Shown here one piece after another: positions 1-8,568 of a stretch of 64,000 bases of DNA. This stretch comes from a virus. Each line of letters opens with the position of its first letter. Within the stretch, counting starts at the first letter, position 1. Where the stretch lies: positions 40,627 to 104,626 of IMG/VR virus record IMGVR_UViG_3300021963_000057. The stretch is one strand, 5' to 3'. Under the pieces are notes generated by a model, which ran no database searches, had not been told where the DNA came from, and was given only the letters and a program-made list of their open reading frames with translations. The translations under genes were made by a program, and so were the position numbers.

Positions 1-1
1 G

Positions 2-715
2 TTGGAAGACGTTAAATACTTTCAAAAGAAACTGTATGGTGCCTTGTGTGTTCCAATCTCCAGGTTAGAACCTAATCAAGGATTCTCACTTGGTCGTTCA
101 TCAGAAATTACACGTGATGAATTGAAGTTCTCTAAGTTTGTGGACAGACTAAGAAACAAATTCTCCGATGTATTCAACCAAGCCTTGCGTGTACAGTGTG
201 TACTAAAAGGTATCTGTACAGATGAAGAATGGGAATTGTTTAGAGAAAACATTCATTATGATTTCATCAAAGATAATAATTTCTCCGAATTAAAAGAAGC
301 GGAATTAATTTCACAACGATTATCTCTACTTCAATCGGTTGATCCATATACTGGTCGTTACTTCTCACAAAAATGGATTCAACAAAATGTGTTGCGTCTA
401 ACAGATGATGAGATTGCTGAAATGGATTCAGAGATTGAAAAAGAAAAAGAAATGGGTCTTGGATTACCAGTCTCAGTAACAAATGATGTTGCACAACAAC
501 AAATGATGGGACAAGTTCAGACCGACCAAATGGTACAACAATCAGAATTAATGCCTGATAATGCACCGACTGGTGGTTCCAGTTCTGGTGGTGATACTTC
601 ATCATCAAAAAGTAAACCAAAAGAAAAAAGTTCCAGTGGATCAAAATCAGTTAAAGGTGACCTCAGCTTAGAAGAAGTTGAAACAACGTTTACTAGATTA
701 AAACGTATTTTATAA
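2..715 (+). CDS. 20: Portal vertex protein gp20, C-terminal part (5' end outside window)
   Basis: This is the last 237 residues of the T4-type portal protein. It forms the dodecameric ring at the capsid vertex through which DNA is packaged and to which the neck attaches. The visible part has the conserved segment around VPISRLEP and the FSLGRSSEITRDELKF block, then a helix-rich region ending in a Ser/Gly/Lys-rich tail typical of marine T4-like portals. The reading frame is open to the window edge, so the first codon (TTG) is an internal leucine rather than a start. Gene order portal, small core protein, protease, scaffold, capsid follows T4. The gene is cut by the window, not broken. Confidence 0.95.
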   Translation: MEDVKYFQKKLYGALCVPISRLEPNQGFSLGRSSEITRDELKFSKFVDRLRNKFSDVFNQALRVQCVLKGICTDEEWELFRENIHYDFIKDNNFSELKEAELISQRLSLLQSVDPYTGRYFSQKWIQQNVLRLTDDEIAEMDSEIEKEKEMGLGLPVSVTNDVAQQQMMGQVQTDQMVQQSELMPDNAPTGGSSSGGDTSSSKSKPKEKSSSGSKSVKGDLSLEEVETTFTRLKRIL

Positions 716-728
716 TTAGGAGATAAAA

Positions 729-941
729 ATGCCAACAGCAAGAGAAATCATAGATTATGCAGAAACAGACAATGCGGTTGAAATGCGTGATGCATTATAT
801 GCTGCACTACATGATAGAGTTATGTCTCATATCGAAACACATAAAGCAGAAGTTGCAAAACAACTGATGAATCCAGAAGGTGCAACCGCTGAAGATGAAG
901 TTGTGTATGCATCAGAACCTGCCGCAACAGAAGCAGAATAA
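729..941 (+). CDS. 67: Small prohead core protein, gp67-like
   Basis: A 70-residue acidic protein that starts 13 bases after the portal stop behind a TTAGGAG ribosome site. T4 has two small prohead core genes (67, 68) at exactly this place between portal and protease. Length and Glu/Ala-rich tail fit gp67, but sequence similarity alone would not prove it. It would be part of the internal scaffold and is probably cleaved by the gp21 protease during head maturation. The name is assigned mainly from position. Confidence 0.6.
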   Translation: MPTAREIIDYAETDNAVEMRDALYAALHDRVMSHIETHKAEVAKQLMNPEGATAEDEVVYASEPAATEAE

Positions 942-953
942 TTTTGACACTGG

Positions 954-961
954 TATAAATA
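954..961 (+). promoter_or_regulatory. T4-type late promoter TATAAATA
   Basis: Exact match to the T4 late promoter -10 octamer TATAAATA, 27 bases upstream of the next start. It would be read by gp55-loaded host RNA polymerase with the gp45 clamp, both encoded in this window. It serves the 988 gene and probably genes 21-23. Confidence 0.75.
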
Positions 962-987
962 TTATTCAAACATAACAGGAATTACAA

Positions 988-1509
988 ATGTCAAATTCAT
1001 TTACATATCAAGTAATAAAGGATACCACAGAACATACAGTTATTAAATTAACCGGTTCTTTTGATGGTACAGGCCAAGAAGCCAATGCTGTTCGTATTCA
1101 AGCAAATACACTATACGGTGCAATGGATACTTCTAAAGGTAACTTACTTTCTTCTAGTGCAAATACAGGTGCATTAGATTTTTACGGTTTATCTGTATAT
1201 CGTTTATGGTATGACTGTGCATCTGGTGGTGACGTAACACTTTCTTGGAACGCAGCAACACCATTGCCTATATTTGTAATGAATGGTAACGGTGAATATG
1301 ATTCTGCTGGTAACTGGGTAACAATACCAAACAACGCAAAAGGTACCACCGGATGCAAAGGTGATATTGCTGTTACAACTAGAGGTATGGCAGCAAATGA
1401 TAGTTACACAATGATTTTGGAATTACGTAAAGACAACGAACATTATCAACGTGGTCATTTGAGTGATCCAGCTGCGTTTAACTATGGCCCATATGCCATG
1501 AAACCATAA
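988..1509 (+). CDS. Putative virion structural protein, unknown function
   Basis: 173 residues, beta-rich and rich in Ser/Thr/Asn/Gly, with no signal peptide, membrane segment or catalytic motif that I can see. It sits between the gp67-like gene and the protease gene, where T4 has gene 68, and has its own perfect late promoter. A late-expressed head or decoration protein is therefore likely. I do not recognise the family. ATG at 988 follows an AACAGGAAT ribosome site. Confidence 0.7.
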   Translation: MSNSFTYQVIKDTTEHTVIKLTGSFDGTGQEANAVRIQANTLYGAMDTSKGNLLSSSANTGALDFYGLSVYRLWYDCASGGDVTLSWNAATPLPIFVMNGNGEYDSAGNWVTIPNNAKGTTGCKGDIAVTTRGMAANDSYTMILELRKDNEHYQRGHLSDPAAFNYGPYAMKP

Positions 1510-1519
1510 GGTAACAATA

Positions 1520-2164
1520 ATGAAACTCATACGAGAACTTACCGAATCGGTACAATACTTAACGGAAGAAAAAGATGGAAAGAAAACACTTTACATCGAA
1601 GGTCCGTTTCTAGTAGCAGAAGCAGTTAACAAAAACAAACGCATGTACAAAGAAGAAACAATGCGTAATGAAGTTAACCGTTACAACGAAGAATACATTT
1701 CTAAAAATCGTGCCTTTGGTGAACTGGGACATCCAGACACCCCATCCATTAATCTTGACCGTGTATCACACTTAATTGTTGGTCTGCGTCAAGAAGGAAA
1801 TGCTTGGATAGGCAAAGCAAAAATTCTTGAAACCCCTATGGGTAACATTGCAAGAAATCTTATTGAAGGTGGGGCACAACTTGGTGTATCATCTAGAGGT
1901 ATGGGTTCTCTTAAAATGGAAAACGGCATCAATGTCGTTCAAGGAGACTTTCATCTGGCCACAGCGGCAGATATTGTAGCAGACCCTTCTGCACCTGGTG
2001 CTTTTGTGCAAGGTATTATGGAAGGTAAGGAATGGATGTTAGTTAATGGTATCTGGACAGAACAACATTACGATGTTGCTAAACAGGAAATCAAACAAGC
2101 ATCAAGCAAAGATATTGAAGCAGTAAGCTTAAAAATCTTTGAAAACTTCCTTAAAAAACTTTAA
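1520..2164 (+). CDS. 21: Prohead core scaffold protease gp21
   Basis: Serine-type maturation protease that cleaves scaffold, capsid and internal proteins during T4-like head assembly. At 214 residues it is close to the T4 enzyme. The conserved GELGHP motif holds the catalytic His (about 71), and the GVSSRG motif holds the catalytic Ser (about 124). Its own N-terminus (MKLIRELTE) resembles the cleavable N-terminal peptides of internal proteins seen further along in this window. It lies directly before the scaffold gene. T4 gp21 recognises (L/I)-x-E before the cut, and such sites occur in gp22 and the 46-54 kb proteins here. Confidence 0.95.
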   Translation: MKLIRELTESVQYLTEEKDGKKTLYIEGPFLVAEAVNKNKRMYKEETMRNEVNRYNEEYISKNRAFGELGHPDTPSINLDRVSHLIVGLRQEGNAWIGKAKILETPMGNIARNLIEGGAQLGVSSRGMGSLKMENGINVVQGDFHLATAADIVADPSAPGAFVQGIMEGKEWMLVNGIWTEQHYDVAKQEIKQASSKDIEAVSLKIFENFLKKL

Positions 2165-2165
2165 A

Positions 2166-2173
2166 TATAAATA
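2166..2173 (+). promoter_or_regulatory. T4-type late promoter TATAAATA
   Basis: Exact TATAAATA octamer two bases after the gene 21 stop and 28 bases before the scaffold start. It gives scaffold and capsid genes an extra late transcript. Confidence 0.75.
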
Positions 2174-2201
2174 TCCAATATAAATCAAGGAGATTCTCAA
2201 A

Positions 2202-3464
2202 ATGGGAAAATTTAATCTGACAGACGCCGCTAAAGCAATTCTAACAGAAGGTGCAAAAGAAAATTTTGAAGCTTCTGTAAGCCGTGGCCACAAAGACGGT
2301 CCTTCAAAGTTGCCTACATCTGTTGCTTATGGCACTAAAGATGTTGGTGAAGTTGCAGGCGAAATCAAGAAGCAAGACGATGAGACTGGTGACTACACAA
2401 AAGGTACACCAACAGCAACACCTCCAGGTGCAACACCACCAGTTGGTTCACAACCTGCACAGAAGTTGTCTGGTCCTGCTGACTCACAAGGTTCTGAACA
2501 CAAAGCTGTTCAAGCTGCAGCAACTGATTACAACGCAATTCGTGACCGTATCAAAGCTAAACTTGCTCCACAAATGATGCAAGCAAATCCAGGTGCAACA
2601 TTCCAATCTTATGCTGAAGAAGCAGAAGAAGAATCTGATGATGTTGTTGCTGAAGAAAAAGAAGGTCATGAAGACTCAGCCGAAGACAAAAAAATGATTA
2701 AGGCCATGATGAAGAAACAAAAGATGAAAGAACAAATGGACCAAGACGTAGGTGCATTGCTTTCAGGTGAAGACCTTTCAGAAGAATTCAAATCAAAAGC
2801 TACTACAATTTTCGAATCTGCCGTTGTTGCTCGTTCACAATCTATCATGGAAGAAGTTGAAGAAGCATTGTACGAAGAATTCGAAGTTGCTGTTGAAGCA
2901 GTTAAAGAAGATTTGGCTAAGAAGTTGGATGACTACATCAACTACATGGCTGAAGAATGGTTCAAAGAAAACCAATTGGCAATCGAAAAAGGTCTACGTG
3001 CCGAAATCGTTGAAGATTTCATCCGTGGTCTAAAAGGTCTATTCGAAGAACACTATATTGACATTCCAGAAGAAAAAGTGGATGTTGTGGAAGAATTGAC
3101 AACTAAGGTTGAAGAATTGGAATCTTCTATCAACGAAGAAATTTCACGTAACGTTGAAATGAAGAAACAAATTAACGAGTTTAAAAAGAATGAGGCTATA
3201 CATGCAGTATGTGAAGGCCTAACGCAGACACAAGTAGAGAAACTTAAATCACTCGCAGAGAGCGTTGAGTTTACTACTGAAGAAGAATTTGGTCGCAAAC
3301 TAGAAACATTGGTAGATTCATACTTCCAACAATCAGTTAAAGCACCAGTTAGTTCTGCCCTGAACGAAGCTGTTGAAGTTGAGGACGAAAAAGCACCATC
3401 GGCTGCTGTTGATCCTGCAATTGCACAGTACGCACAAATCATCTCTAAATCATTGGTTAAATAA
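2202..3464 (+). CDS. 22: Prohead core scaffolding protein gp22
   Basis: 420-residue, very acidic, helix- and coiled-coil-rich protein between the protease and major capsid genes, the place and composition of T4 gp22. It forms the bulk of the inner core around which the capsid assembles and is then degraded by gp21. The N-terminus has an ILTE-G site suited to gp21. Residues about 40-100 are a Pro/Thr/Gln-rich linker. The C-terminal half carries long Glu/Lys heptad stretches. It is longer than T4 gp22 (269), as in many marine relatives. ATG follows a strong AAGGAG site. Confidence 0.88.
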   Translation: MGKFNLTDAAKAILTEGAKENFEASVSRGHKDGPSKLPTSVAYGTKDVGEVAGEIKKQDDETGDYTKGTPTATPPGATPPVGSQPAQKLSGPADSQGSEHKAVQAAATDYNAIRDRIKAKLAPQMMQANPGATFQSYAEEAEEESDDVVAEEKEGHEDSAEDKKMIKAMMKKQKMKEQMDQDVGALLSGEDLSEEFKSKATTIFESAVVARSQSIMEEVEEALYEEFEVAVEAVKEDLAKKLDDYINYMAEEWFKENQLAIEKGLRAEIVEDFIRGLKGLFEEHYIDIPEEKVDVVEELTTKVEELESSINEEISRNVEMKKQINEFKKNEAIHAVCEGLTQTQVEKLKSLAESVEFTTEEEFGRKLETLVDSYFQQSVKAPVSSALNEAVEVEDEKAPSAAVDPAIAQYAQIISKSLVK

Positions 3465-3504
3465 ATAAAATTTACCAACAAAAGATACTTACAAGGAGAC
3501 ACTC

Positions 3505-4851
3505 ATGTATCTAACAGAAGAACTACAAAAGAAATGGGCACCAGTGCTTGAGCACGAAGGCCTAGAGTCTATCAAAGACCCATACAAGAAAGCTGTTACA
3601 GCACTTGTTTTGGAAAACCAACAACGTGAAATGGCTGCTGCTGCACAACAGTTGAATGAAACTGCTGTTTCTGCTGCACCAACAAACGTTACAGGTTCTG
3701 GCATTTCTAACTACGATCCAATCTTGATTAGCTTGGTTCGCCGTGCATTGCCTAACTTGATTGCTTATGACGTTGCTGGCGTTCAGCCAATGACAGGACC
3801 TACAGGTCTTATCTTCGCAATGCGTGCTCGTTACGACACACAATCAGGTGGTCCATCAAATACAAACGAAGCATTCTTCAACGAAGCAAATACAGAATTC
3901 TCTGGTGCATTGTCTACATCTAACCCATACGGTTTTCGTGGTAACAACGCAACTGACATCCGTACAAGCCCTGTTCAAGACTTGACTGCTAACCACTATA
4001 CAACTGGTATCGCAATGACTACAGCAACTGCTGAAGCTTTGGGTGCTGATACAGATAGTCCTTTCAAACAAATGGCATTCTCAATTGAGAAAGTTACTGT
4101 TACTGCACAATCACGTGCTTTGAAGGCTGAATACTCTCTAGAACTTGCACAAGACTTGAAGGCAATTCATGGCTTGGACGCAGAAACAGAGTTGTCAAAC
4201 ATCCTTTCTACAGAAATTTTGTCTGAAATCAACCGTGAAGTTATCCGTACAATCTATACAACTGCTGTTGCAGGTGCTCAATATGGTACCACAACTGCTG
4301 GTGCATTTGACTTGGACACAGACTCTAACGGTCGTTGGTCAGTTGAACGTTTCAAAGGTTTGATTTTCCAAATCGAACGTGATGCTAACGTTATTGCAAA
4401 ACAAACTCGTAGAGGTAAAGGTAACGTGATGATTGTATCATCTGACGTTGCTTCCGCTATGGCTATGGCTGGTGTTCTACAGTACACTCCTGCATTGTCT
4501 GCTGACTTGCAAGTTGATGACACTGGTAACACATTTGCTGGTATGTTGCACGGTCGTATCAAGGTCTACATCGACCCATACTTCGGTGGTTACACATCTA
4601 ACCAAGAATTGGTTACAATCGGTTATAAGGGTTCTTCTCCTTATGACGCTGGTCTATTCTACTGCCCATACGTTCCTCTACAAATGGTTCGTGCAGTTGA
4701 CCAGTACACATTCCAACCAAAGATTGGTTTCAAGACTCGTTACGGCATGGTTGCAAACCCATTCGCAAACGGTCTTGCATCTGGCAACGGTGCATTGAAC
4801 CCACGTACAAACGTGTACTACCGTATCTTCCAAGTTAAAAACTTGATGTAA
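3505..4851 (+). CDS. 23: Major capsid protein gp23
   Basis: 448-residue HK97-fold major head protein. The N-terminal 65 or so residues would be the delta domain removed by gp21. The mature part has the conserved PNLIAYDVAGVQPM stretch and the QSRALKAEYSLELAQDL region, and ends in KNLM. It uses the strongest codon set in the window, as expected for the most abundant protein. A near-consensus late promoter (TAAATAAATA, about 3457-3466) and an AAGGAG ribosome site precede it, and an intrinsic terminator follows. Confidence 0.97.
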   Translation: MYLTEELQKKWAPVLEHEGLESIKDPYKKAVTALVLENQQREMAAAAQQLNETAVSAAPTNVTGSGISNYDPILISLVRRALPNLIAYDVAGVQPMTGPTGLIFAMRARYDTQSGGPSNTNEAFFNEANTEFSGALSTSNPYGFRGNNATDIRTSPVQDLTANHYTTGIAMTTATAEALGADTDSPFKQMAFSIEKVTVTAQSRALKAEYSLELAQDLKAIHGLDAETELSNILSTEILSEINREVIRTIYTTAVAGAQYGTTTAGAFDLDTDSNGRWSVERFKGLIFQIERDANVIAKQTRRGKGNVMIVSSDVASAMAMAGVLQYTPALSADLQVDDTGNTFAGMLHGRIKVYIDPYFGGYTSNQELVTIGYKGSSPYDAGLFYCPYVPLQMVRAVDQYTFQPKIGFKTRYGMVANPFANGLASGNGALNPRTNVYYRIFQVKNLM

Positions 4852-4882
4852 GATAAAAAGTCACCGCAGAGTGATATTTTAA

Positions 4883-4908
4883 GACCACCTTCGGGTGGTC
4901 TTTTTTTT
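4883..4908 (+). terminator. Intrinsic terminator after gene 23
   Basis: Seven-base-pair stem GACCACC/GGTGGTC closed by a TTCG tetraloop and followed by eight T residues. It isolates the high-level capsid transcript from downstream genes. Confidence 0.93.
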
Positions 4909-4913
4909 GGCTC

Positions 4914-4920
4914 CTAAATA
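4914..4920 (+). promoter_or_regulatory. Probable late promoter CTAAATA
   Basis: CTAAATA sits just after the gene 23 terminator and 17 bases before the tail-tube-family start. It differs from TATAAATA in the first bases but is correctly placed to restart late transcription. Confidence 0.45.
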
Positions 4921-4937
4921 CTGATAGAGGAGATAAA

Positions 4938-5450
4938 ATGACAGCACTAAACAGAAGTCCTGAAAATACAAACCTATTACAACCAACAAAGTTTTTGTTG
5001 ACATTTGACAGAATTAGAACCACACAATATTTCTGCCAAACAGTTAATCTTCCTGGTGTAAGTTTGGGTGAAGTAAGTAGGGCAACACCATTCTTGGATA
5101 TGTTTTCACCTGGCACTAAACTAACATACGATCCATTGGTCGTAGAGTTTATATTGGATGAAGAATTGCAAGGATGGAAAAATTTGTATGATTGGTTCTT
5201 GTCTATGGCTGATCCAAATGGTTTTGAAAAACGTGACGGTAGTAGAGAACTACAAATGAATAAACATTTTTCGGATGCTACTTTAACTGTGTTGAGTGGA
5301 TTAAATAATCCTTTGTTGAGAATACAATATGTTAACGTATTTCCATTGAGTATTGGAGATATTAGATTTGATACCACACAATCTGCGGATACAATATTGA
5401 CCGCAACGGCAACATTTAGATATCAATCATATACATACTTGACAGTTTAA
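4938..5450 (+). CDS. Tail tube family protein (gp19/gp54-like)
   Basis: 170-residue beta-rich protein of the T4 gp19 family. That family includes the tail tube protein and the related tube-initiator proteins of the baseplate. Visible family features are the N-terminal PTKFLLTFDRI, CQTVNLPGVSLGEV and the mid-protein WKNLYDWFLSM blocks. It is transcribed late from its own promoter after the capsid terminator. In T4, gene 19 precedes the portal gene. Here the copy lies after gene 23, so it may instead be the tube initiator or a second tube protein. The family is confident; the exact T4 counterpart is not. Confidence 0.75.
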   Translation: MTALNRSPENTNLLQPTKFLLTFDRIRTTQYFCQTVNLPGVSLGEVSRATPFLDMFSPGTKLTYDPLVVEFILDEELQGWKNLYDWFLSMADPNGFEKRDGSRELQMNKHFSDATLTVLSGLNNPLLRIQYVNVFPLSIGDIRFDTTQSADTILTATATFRYQSYTYLTV

Positions 5451-5467
5451 TCATTTTGTGTTATAAT
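5439..5467 (+). promoter_or_regulatory. Sigma-70 type promoter upstream of uvsY
   Basis: TTGACA (5439-5444) and TATAAT (5462-5467) with an exact 17-base spacer. The -35 overlaps the end of the preceding late gene. It would give early host-polymerase transcription of uvsY, uvsW and the genes beyond. Confidence 0.85.
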
Positions 5468-5534
5468 GTTTTGAATAGATAGAATGACATTAAGTTGTTG
5501 ATTCTAAAGAATAATTTGATATATTTGAATAGAT

Positions 5535-5969
5535 ATGGAAACACTTGAACAAGTTTTAAAAATGTGGGAATCGGATGCGGTTATAGACCAAACCGAGCCA
5601 TCTAAAGAACTACTAAACATTCCCAAATATCATAGTAAGTATCTTGGCATTCTTACTAAACATAAAATTGCATCAAAGAAAGCACACTTTGATTATCTAC
5701 GTATGCGTAAAGTAAAATGGGAATACTTTACTGGCAAAATGTCCGAAGAAGAATTGGAACAATACGGTTGGGAACCATTCCAGTTTGCACTCAAATCGGA
5801 TATCAATACTTACCTAGAAGCAGACAAAGACCTTATCAAGTTGCTTGAGAAGAAGGTCTACCACGAAGAAGTTATTTCTGTAATCGAATCCGTGTTAGCA
5901 GAACTTAAACAAAGAACGTGGCAGTTAAGAGATTTTATTTCTTGGGAGAAATTCGTTGCCGGACAATAA
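5535..5969 (+). CDS. uvsY: Recombination mediator UvsY
   Basis: 144-residue homologue of T4 UvsY (137), which displaces gp32 and loads UvsX recombinase on single-stranded DNA. The family pattern is visible: an N-terminal ID-x-T/S block, a basic central stretch (KVKWEYFTGKM) and the C-terminal W-Q-L-R-DFI-W-EKF motif. It lies directly before uvsW as in T4-like phages, and its partner UvsX is at 37378. It is served by the consensus promoter at 5439. Confidence 0.9.
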   Translation: METLEQVLKMWESDAVIDQTEPSKELLNIPKYHSKYLGILTKHKIASKKAHFDYLRMRKVKWEYFTGKMSEEELEQYGWEPFQFALKSDINTYLEADKDLIKLLEKKVYHEEVISVIESVLAELKQRTWQLRDFISWEKFVAGQ

Positions 5970-6012
5970 TATACTATCAATTTCAATTGATACATTAAAC
6001 CTTTTTTCTTTT

Positions 6013-6126
6013 ATGGTTGGCATGTTTTTTGCTGCAACCATGTGGAGAACTAGGGCTTTATATTATGTCGTTTTTTATTTTGTGTGTTTGGCATTATATT
6101 ACGGTTTGAGATATCATTATGGTTGA
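6013..6126 (+). CDS. Tiny membrane protein between uvsY and uvsW
   Basis: A 37-codon ORF (ATG 6013) that fills the 149-base gap between uvsY and uvsW and overlaps the uvsW start by eight bases. The product is one hydrophobic segment with aromatic residues (ALYYVVFYFVCLALYY) and a basic tip. The frame is open further upstream to a TTG at 5956 inside uvsY, so the true start may be earlier. The gap has no other use that I can see. Function unknown. Confidence 0.5.
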   Translation: MVGMFFAATMWRTRALYYVVFYFVCLALYYGLRYHYG

Positions 6127-7606
6127 ACACATTACAATAACAAAAGTAAATGAGGTGTACGGCAAAGTGGTCTGTGAACGCCACGTTGCAAGGGAACTGT
6201 CAGAATACTTCACGTTCTTTGTACCTGGTTATCAGTTCGTTCCAGCCTATCGGAATCGCATTTGGGATGGTAAGATTCGTCTATTCAATCTACAGACCAG
6301 TCAACTATATCTTGGATTGATTCCATATCTTACAGAGTTTTGTGATGAACGTGAGTATGCATACTCGCATGACCTGATTGAAGATGAATATTCTGTGTAT
6401 CATGCACACAAGTTCTTTGATACTTTGAATCTACATTCAAATGGTAAACCAATCGGTGTCAGAGAACATCAACAAAATGCGTTTATTGAAGCAATACAGA
6501 AACGTAGAACCTTATTGTTGTCACCAACCGCATCAGGCAAATCACTTATCATATACTTGTTGTTTAGACAATTATTGGATTATCAAGACCTGAAAGGTTT
6601 AATTATTGTACCGACAACATCATTGGTAGAACAGTTGTACACAGACTTCCAAGATTATTCAAGTGAAAATGGTTTTGATGTTGAAGATAATGTACACAGA
6701 ATCTACCAAGGTAAAGATAAAGTAACTGATAAAAAACTTACAATATCCACTTGGCAATCATTGTACAAACTTCCACCAGAGTATTTTCAACAGTTCGATT
6801 ATGTGATTGGTGATGAGGCACACCTATTCAAGGCACAGTCTTTAACATCTATACTGACAGCCTGTGTTAATGCCAAATACCGAGTTGGTCTTACTGGAAC
6901 TTTGGACGGAACCAAAACACACAAACTGGTATTAGAAGGTTTATTTGGCCCAACTAAAAAGGTTATCACCACCAAAGAGTTGATTGATAAGAAACAATTA
7001 TCTCCATTTAATATCAAGTGTTTGGTGTTGAAACATTCTGATGAGATTTGTCAAGAAATGAAAGACAAGTCTTATCCAGATGAATTGAAATTTTTAATTG
7101 AATCTGAAAATCGAAATCGTTTTATTCGTAACTTAGCCGTAAGTTTGAACAAGAACACGTTGGTGTTGTTTCAAATGAAGAAGCATGGTAAGTTACTTTA
7201 CGAAATGATTAAAGAAAAGGCAATTGGCCGAAATGTATTCTTTGTTGACGGTGACGTTGAAACGGATGTCAGAGAAGAAATACGCAGACTCATGGAGATA
7301 TCCGAAAACGCCATCTTTGTGGCATCGTTTGGTACAACAAGTACCGGTATCAACATCAAAAACTTACACAATATCATATTCACATCGCCGTCAAAATCGA
7401 GAGTTAGAAATTTACAATCTATTGGCCGTGGATTAAGGCAATCTGATAACAAAGAGATTGCAACACTTTATGATATTGCAGACGACTTAAGAATCAAAAA
7501 ACACACAAACTTTACTTTACAACACTTCGTTGAAAGAGTGAAGATATATAATGAAGAACAGTTCTCTTTTAAGATTTACAATATAGGACTAAAAAATGGC
7601 AGTTAA
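6119..7606 (+). CDS. uvsW: RNA-DNA and DNA helicase UvsW
   Basis: 495-residue superfamily 2 helicase. T4 UvsW unwinds R-loops and branched DNA and switches replication from origin-dependent to recombination-dependent initiation. Walker A SPTASGKS is at about 135-142. The DEAH box in GDEAHLF is at about 232, and GLTGT, SFGTTSTGINIK and QSIGRGLRQ are motifs III to VI. Length is close to T4 UvsW (503). ATG overlaps the small membrane ORF upstream, and the 3' end overlaps the next gene by 11 bases. Confidence 0.95.
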   Translation: MVEHITITKVNEVYGKVVCERHVARELSEYFTFFVPGYQFVPAYRNRIWDGKIRLFNLQTSQLYLGLIPYLTEFCDEREYAYSHDLIEDEYSVYHAHKFFDTLNLHSNGKPIGVREHQQNAFIEAIQKRRTLLLSPTASGKSLIIYLLFRQLLDYQDLKGLIIVPTTSLVEQLYTDFQDYSSENGFDVEDNVHRIYQGKDKVTDKKLTISTWQSLYKLPPEYFQQFDYVIGDEAHLFKAQSLTSILTACVNAKYRVGLTGTLDGTKTHKLVLEGLFGPTKKVITTKELIDKKQLSPFNIKCLVLKHSDEICQEMKDKSYPDELKFLIESENRNRFIRNLAVSLNKNTLVLFQMKKHGKLLYEMIKEKAIGRNVFFVDGDVETDVREEIRRLMEISENAIFVASFGTTSTGINIKNLHNIIFTSPSKSRVRNLQSIGRGLRQSDNKEIATLYDIADDLRIKKHTNFTLQHFVERVKIYNEEQFSFKIYNIGLKNGS

Positions 7607-7946
7607 AATTTTACGTTTAAAAGATGGTCTGGATATAATCTGTGACTGCATTTTTGAAAAAGATAACAAAGTGGTGATTGACAATCCCATGTTGTTTGAA
7701 CTCAGAGGCATGAATCTGGTATTGCAATACTGGTTACCAATGGCCGTAATGAAAGGTGAATCTGTTGAGATGAGAATGGATAACATTCTCTGCACGATGG
7801 ATCCAACCGATGATTTTGAAGAATACTATTCAATGTCTGTTATTAGATTGAAAGACTCTGAGAGAAAAGAAAGAGAAGTGGATCTCAACGATGAGATACT
7901 AGCAGCTTTCGAAGAAAAGGAAATTGGTAAATCCTTAATACATTAA
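7596..7946 (+). CDS. Small Lsm-like protein, paralogue of the 33221 gene
   Basis: 116-residue protein of a family widespread in T4-like marine phages and lacking known function. The N-terminus (VKILRLKDGLDII) followed by a short beta-rich core looks like an Sm/Lsm-type small barrel. It shares with the 33221 protein an L-x-x-G-x-(D/E)-(I/L)-I start, a V-I-x-N-P motif, and a P-x-x-DF-x-x-Y motif near the end, so I read the two as paralogues. It overlaps uvsW by 11 bases and is probably translationally coupled. The Lsm assignment is a fold guess. Confidence 0.65.
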   Translation: MAVKILRLKDGLDIICDCIFEKDNKVVIDNPMLFELRGMNLVLQYWLPMAVMKGESVEMRMDNILCTMDPTDDFEEYYSMSVIRLKDSERKEREVDLNDEILAAFEEKEIGKSLIH

Positions 7947-7963
7947 TATCATAGGGGGACACC

Positions 7964-8026
7964 GTGGACTATATCACATGTCAAGCCCTTTGTCAACAAC
8001 TTTTTATGGTACATTTGAATGAGTAA
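7964..8026 (+). CDS. Possible 20-codon leader peptide before gene 55
   Basis: GTG start preceded by a near-perfect AGGGGGA ribosome site. The reading frame of 20 codons ends at a TAA that overlaps the first bases of gene 55. Gene 55 itself has no visible ribosome site, so reinitiation from this leader would explain its translation. A second 14-codon frame (ATG 7978) also ends in ATGA at the gene 55 start. Coding status is unproven. Confidence 0.4.
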   Translation: MDYITCQALCQQLFMVHLNE

Positions 8027-8564
8027 ACAGAAACATTATATAAACAATGCAGACTTCCTAAAGGCACTTGTCGATTACAAGACCAGATGCGTAGAGGCCG
8101 AACAGGCTGGCAAACCAAAACCAAACATTCCCAATTACATTGGTGAATGCTTTATGAAAATTGCCGAAGGTCTATCACACAAACCAAACTTCATCAACTA
8201 CACTTACCGTGACGAAATGATTTCCGATGGTATTGAAAACTGCTTGATGTACTTTGAGAACTTTGACCCGTCTAAGTCTAACAATCCATTTGCCTATTTT
8301 ACACAAGTTATCTACTTTGCATTCCTACGTAGAATACAAAAAGAAAAGAAACAACTATACGTCAAGTACAAGGCCACAGAGATGTATGGTATTCTGGATG
8401 AATTTGAAATGTTAGAATCGGAAGATGGTAGTACCAAACAATTCGAACTATATGAAAATATTGCAGAGTTCATTGAAACATATGAAGATGCCAGAAAAAC
8501 TAAGAAGGCTGGCAAAGACGCTGCAAAGAAACCAAAAGGGCTTGAAAAATTTATTGAGGAGTGA
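8019..8564 (+). CDS. 55: Late sigma factor gp55
   Basis: 181 residues, matching T4 gp55 (185), the highly diverged sigma factor that recognises TATAAATA late promoters and works with the gp45 sliding clamp. The core block with DEMISDGIENCL, YFENFDPSKSNNPFAYFTQ and the following RRIQKEKKQ is the conserved sigma region 2-like part. A Lys-rich tail follows. The start has no obvious Shine-Dalgarno and overlaps short upstream reading frames (7964-8026), suggesting coupled translation. Late promoters in this window fit its specificity. Confidence 0.95.
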   Translation: MSKQKHYINNADFLKALVDYKTRCVEAEQAGKPKPNIPNYIGECFMKIAEGLSHKPNFINYTYRDEMISDGIENCLMYFENFDPSKSNNPFAYFTQVIYFAFLRRIQKEKKQLYVKYKATEMYGILDEFEMLESEDGSTKQFELYENIAEFIETYEDARKTKKAGKDAAKKPKGLEKFIEE

Positions 8565-8568
8565 TATA

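Noticed and set aside
267-644. Long minus-strand frame opposite the portal gene
   Set aside because: Shadow of a well-conserved gene; low-complexity product with no ribosome site.
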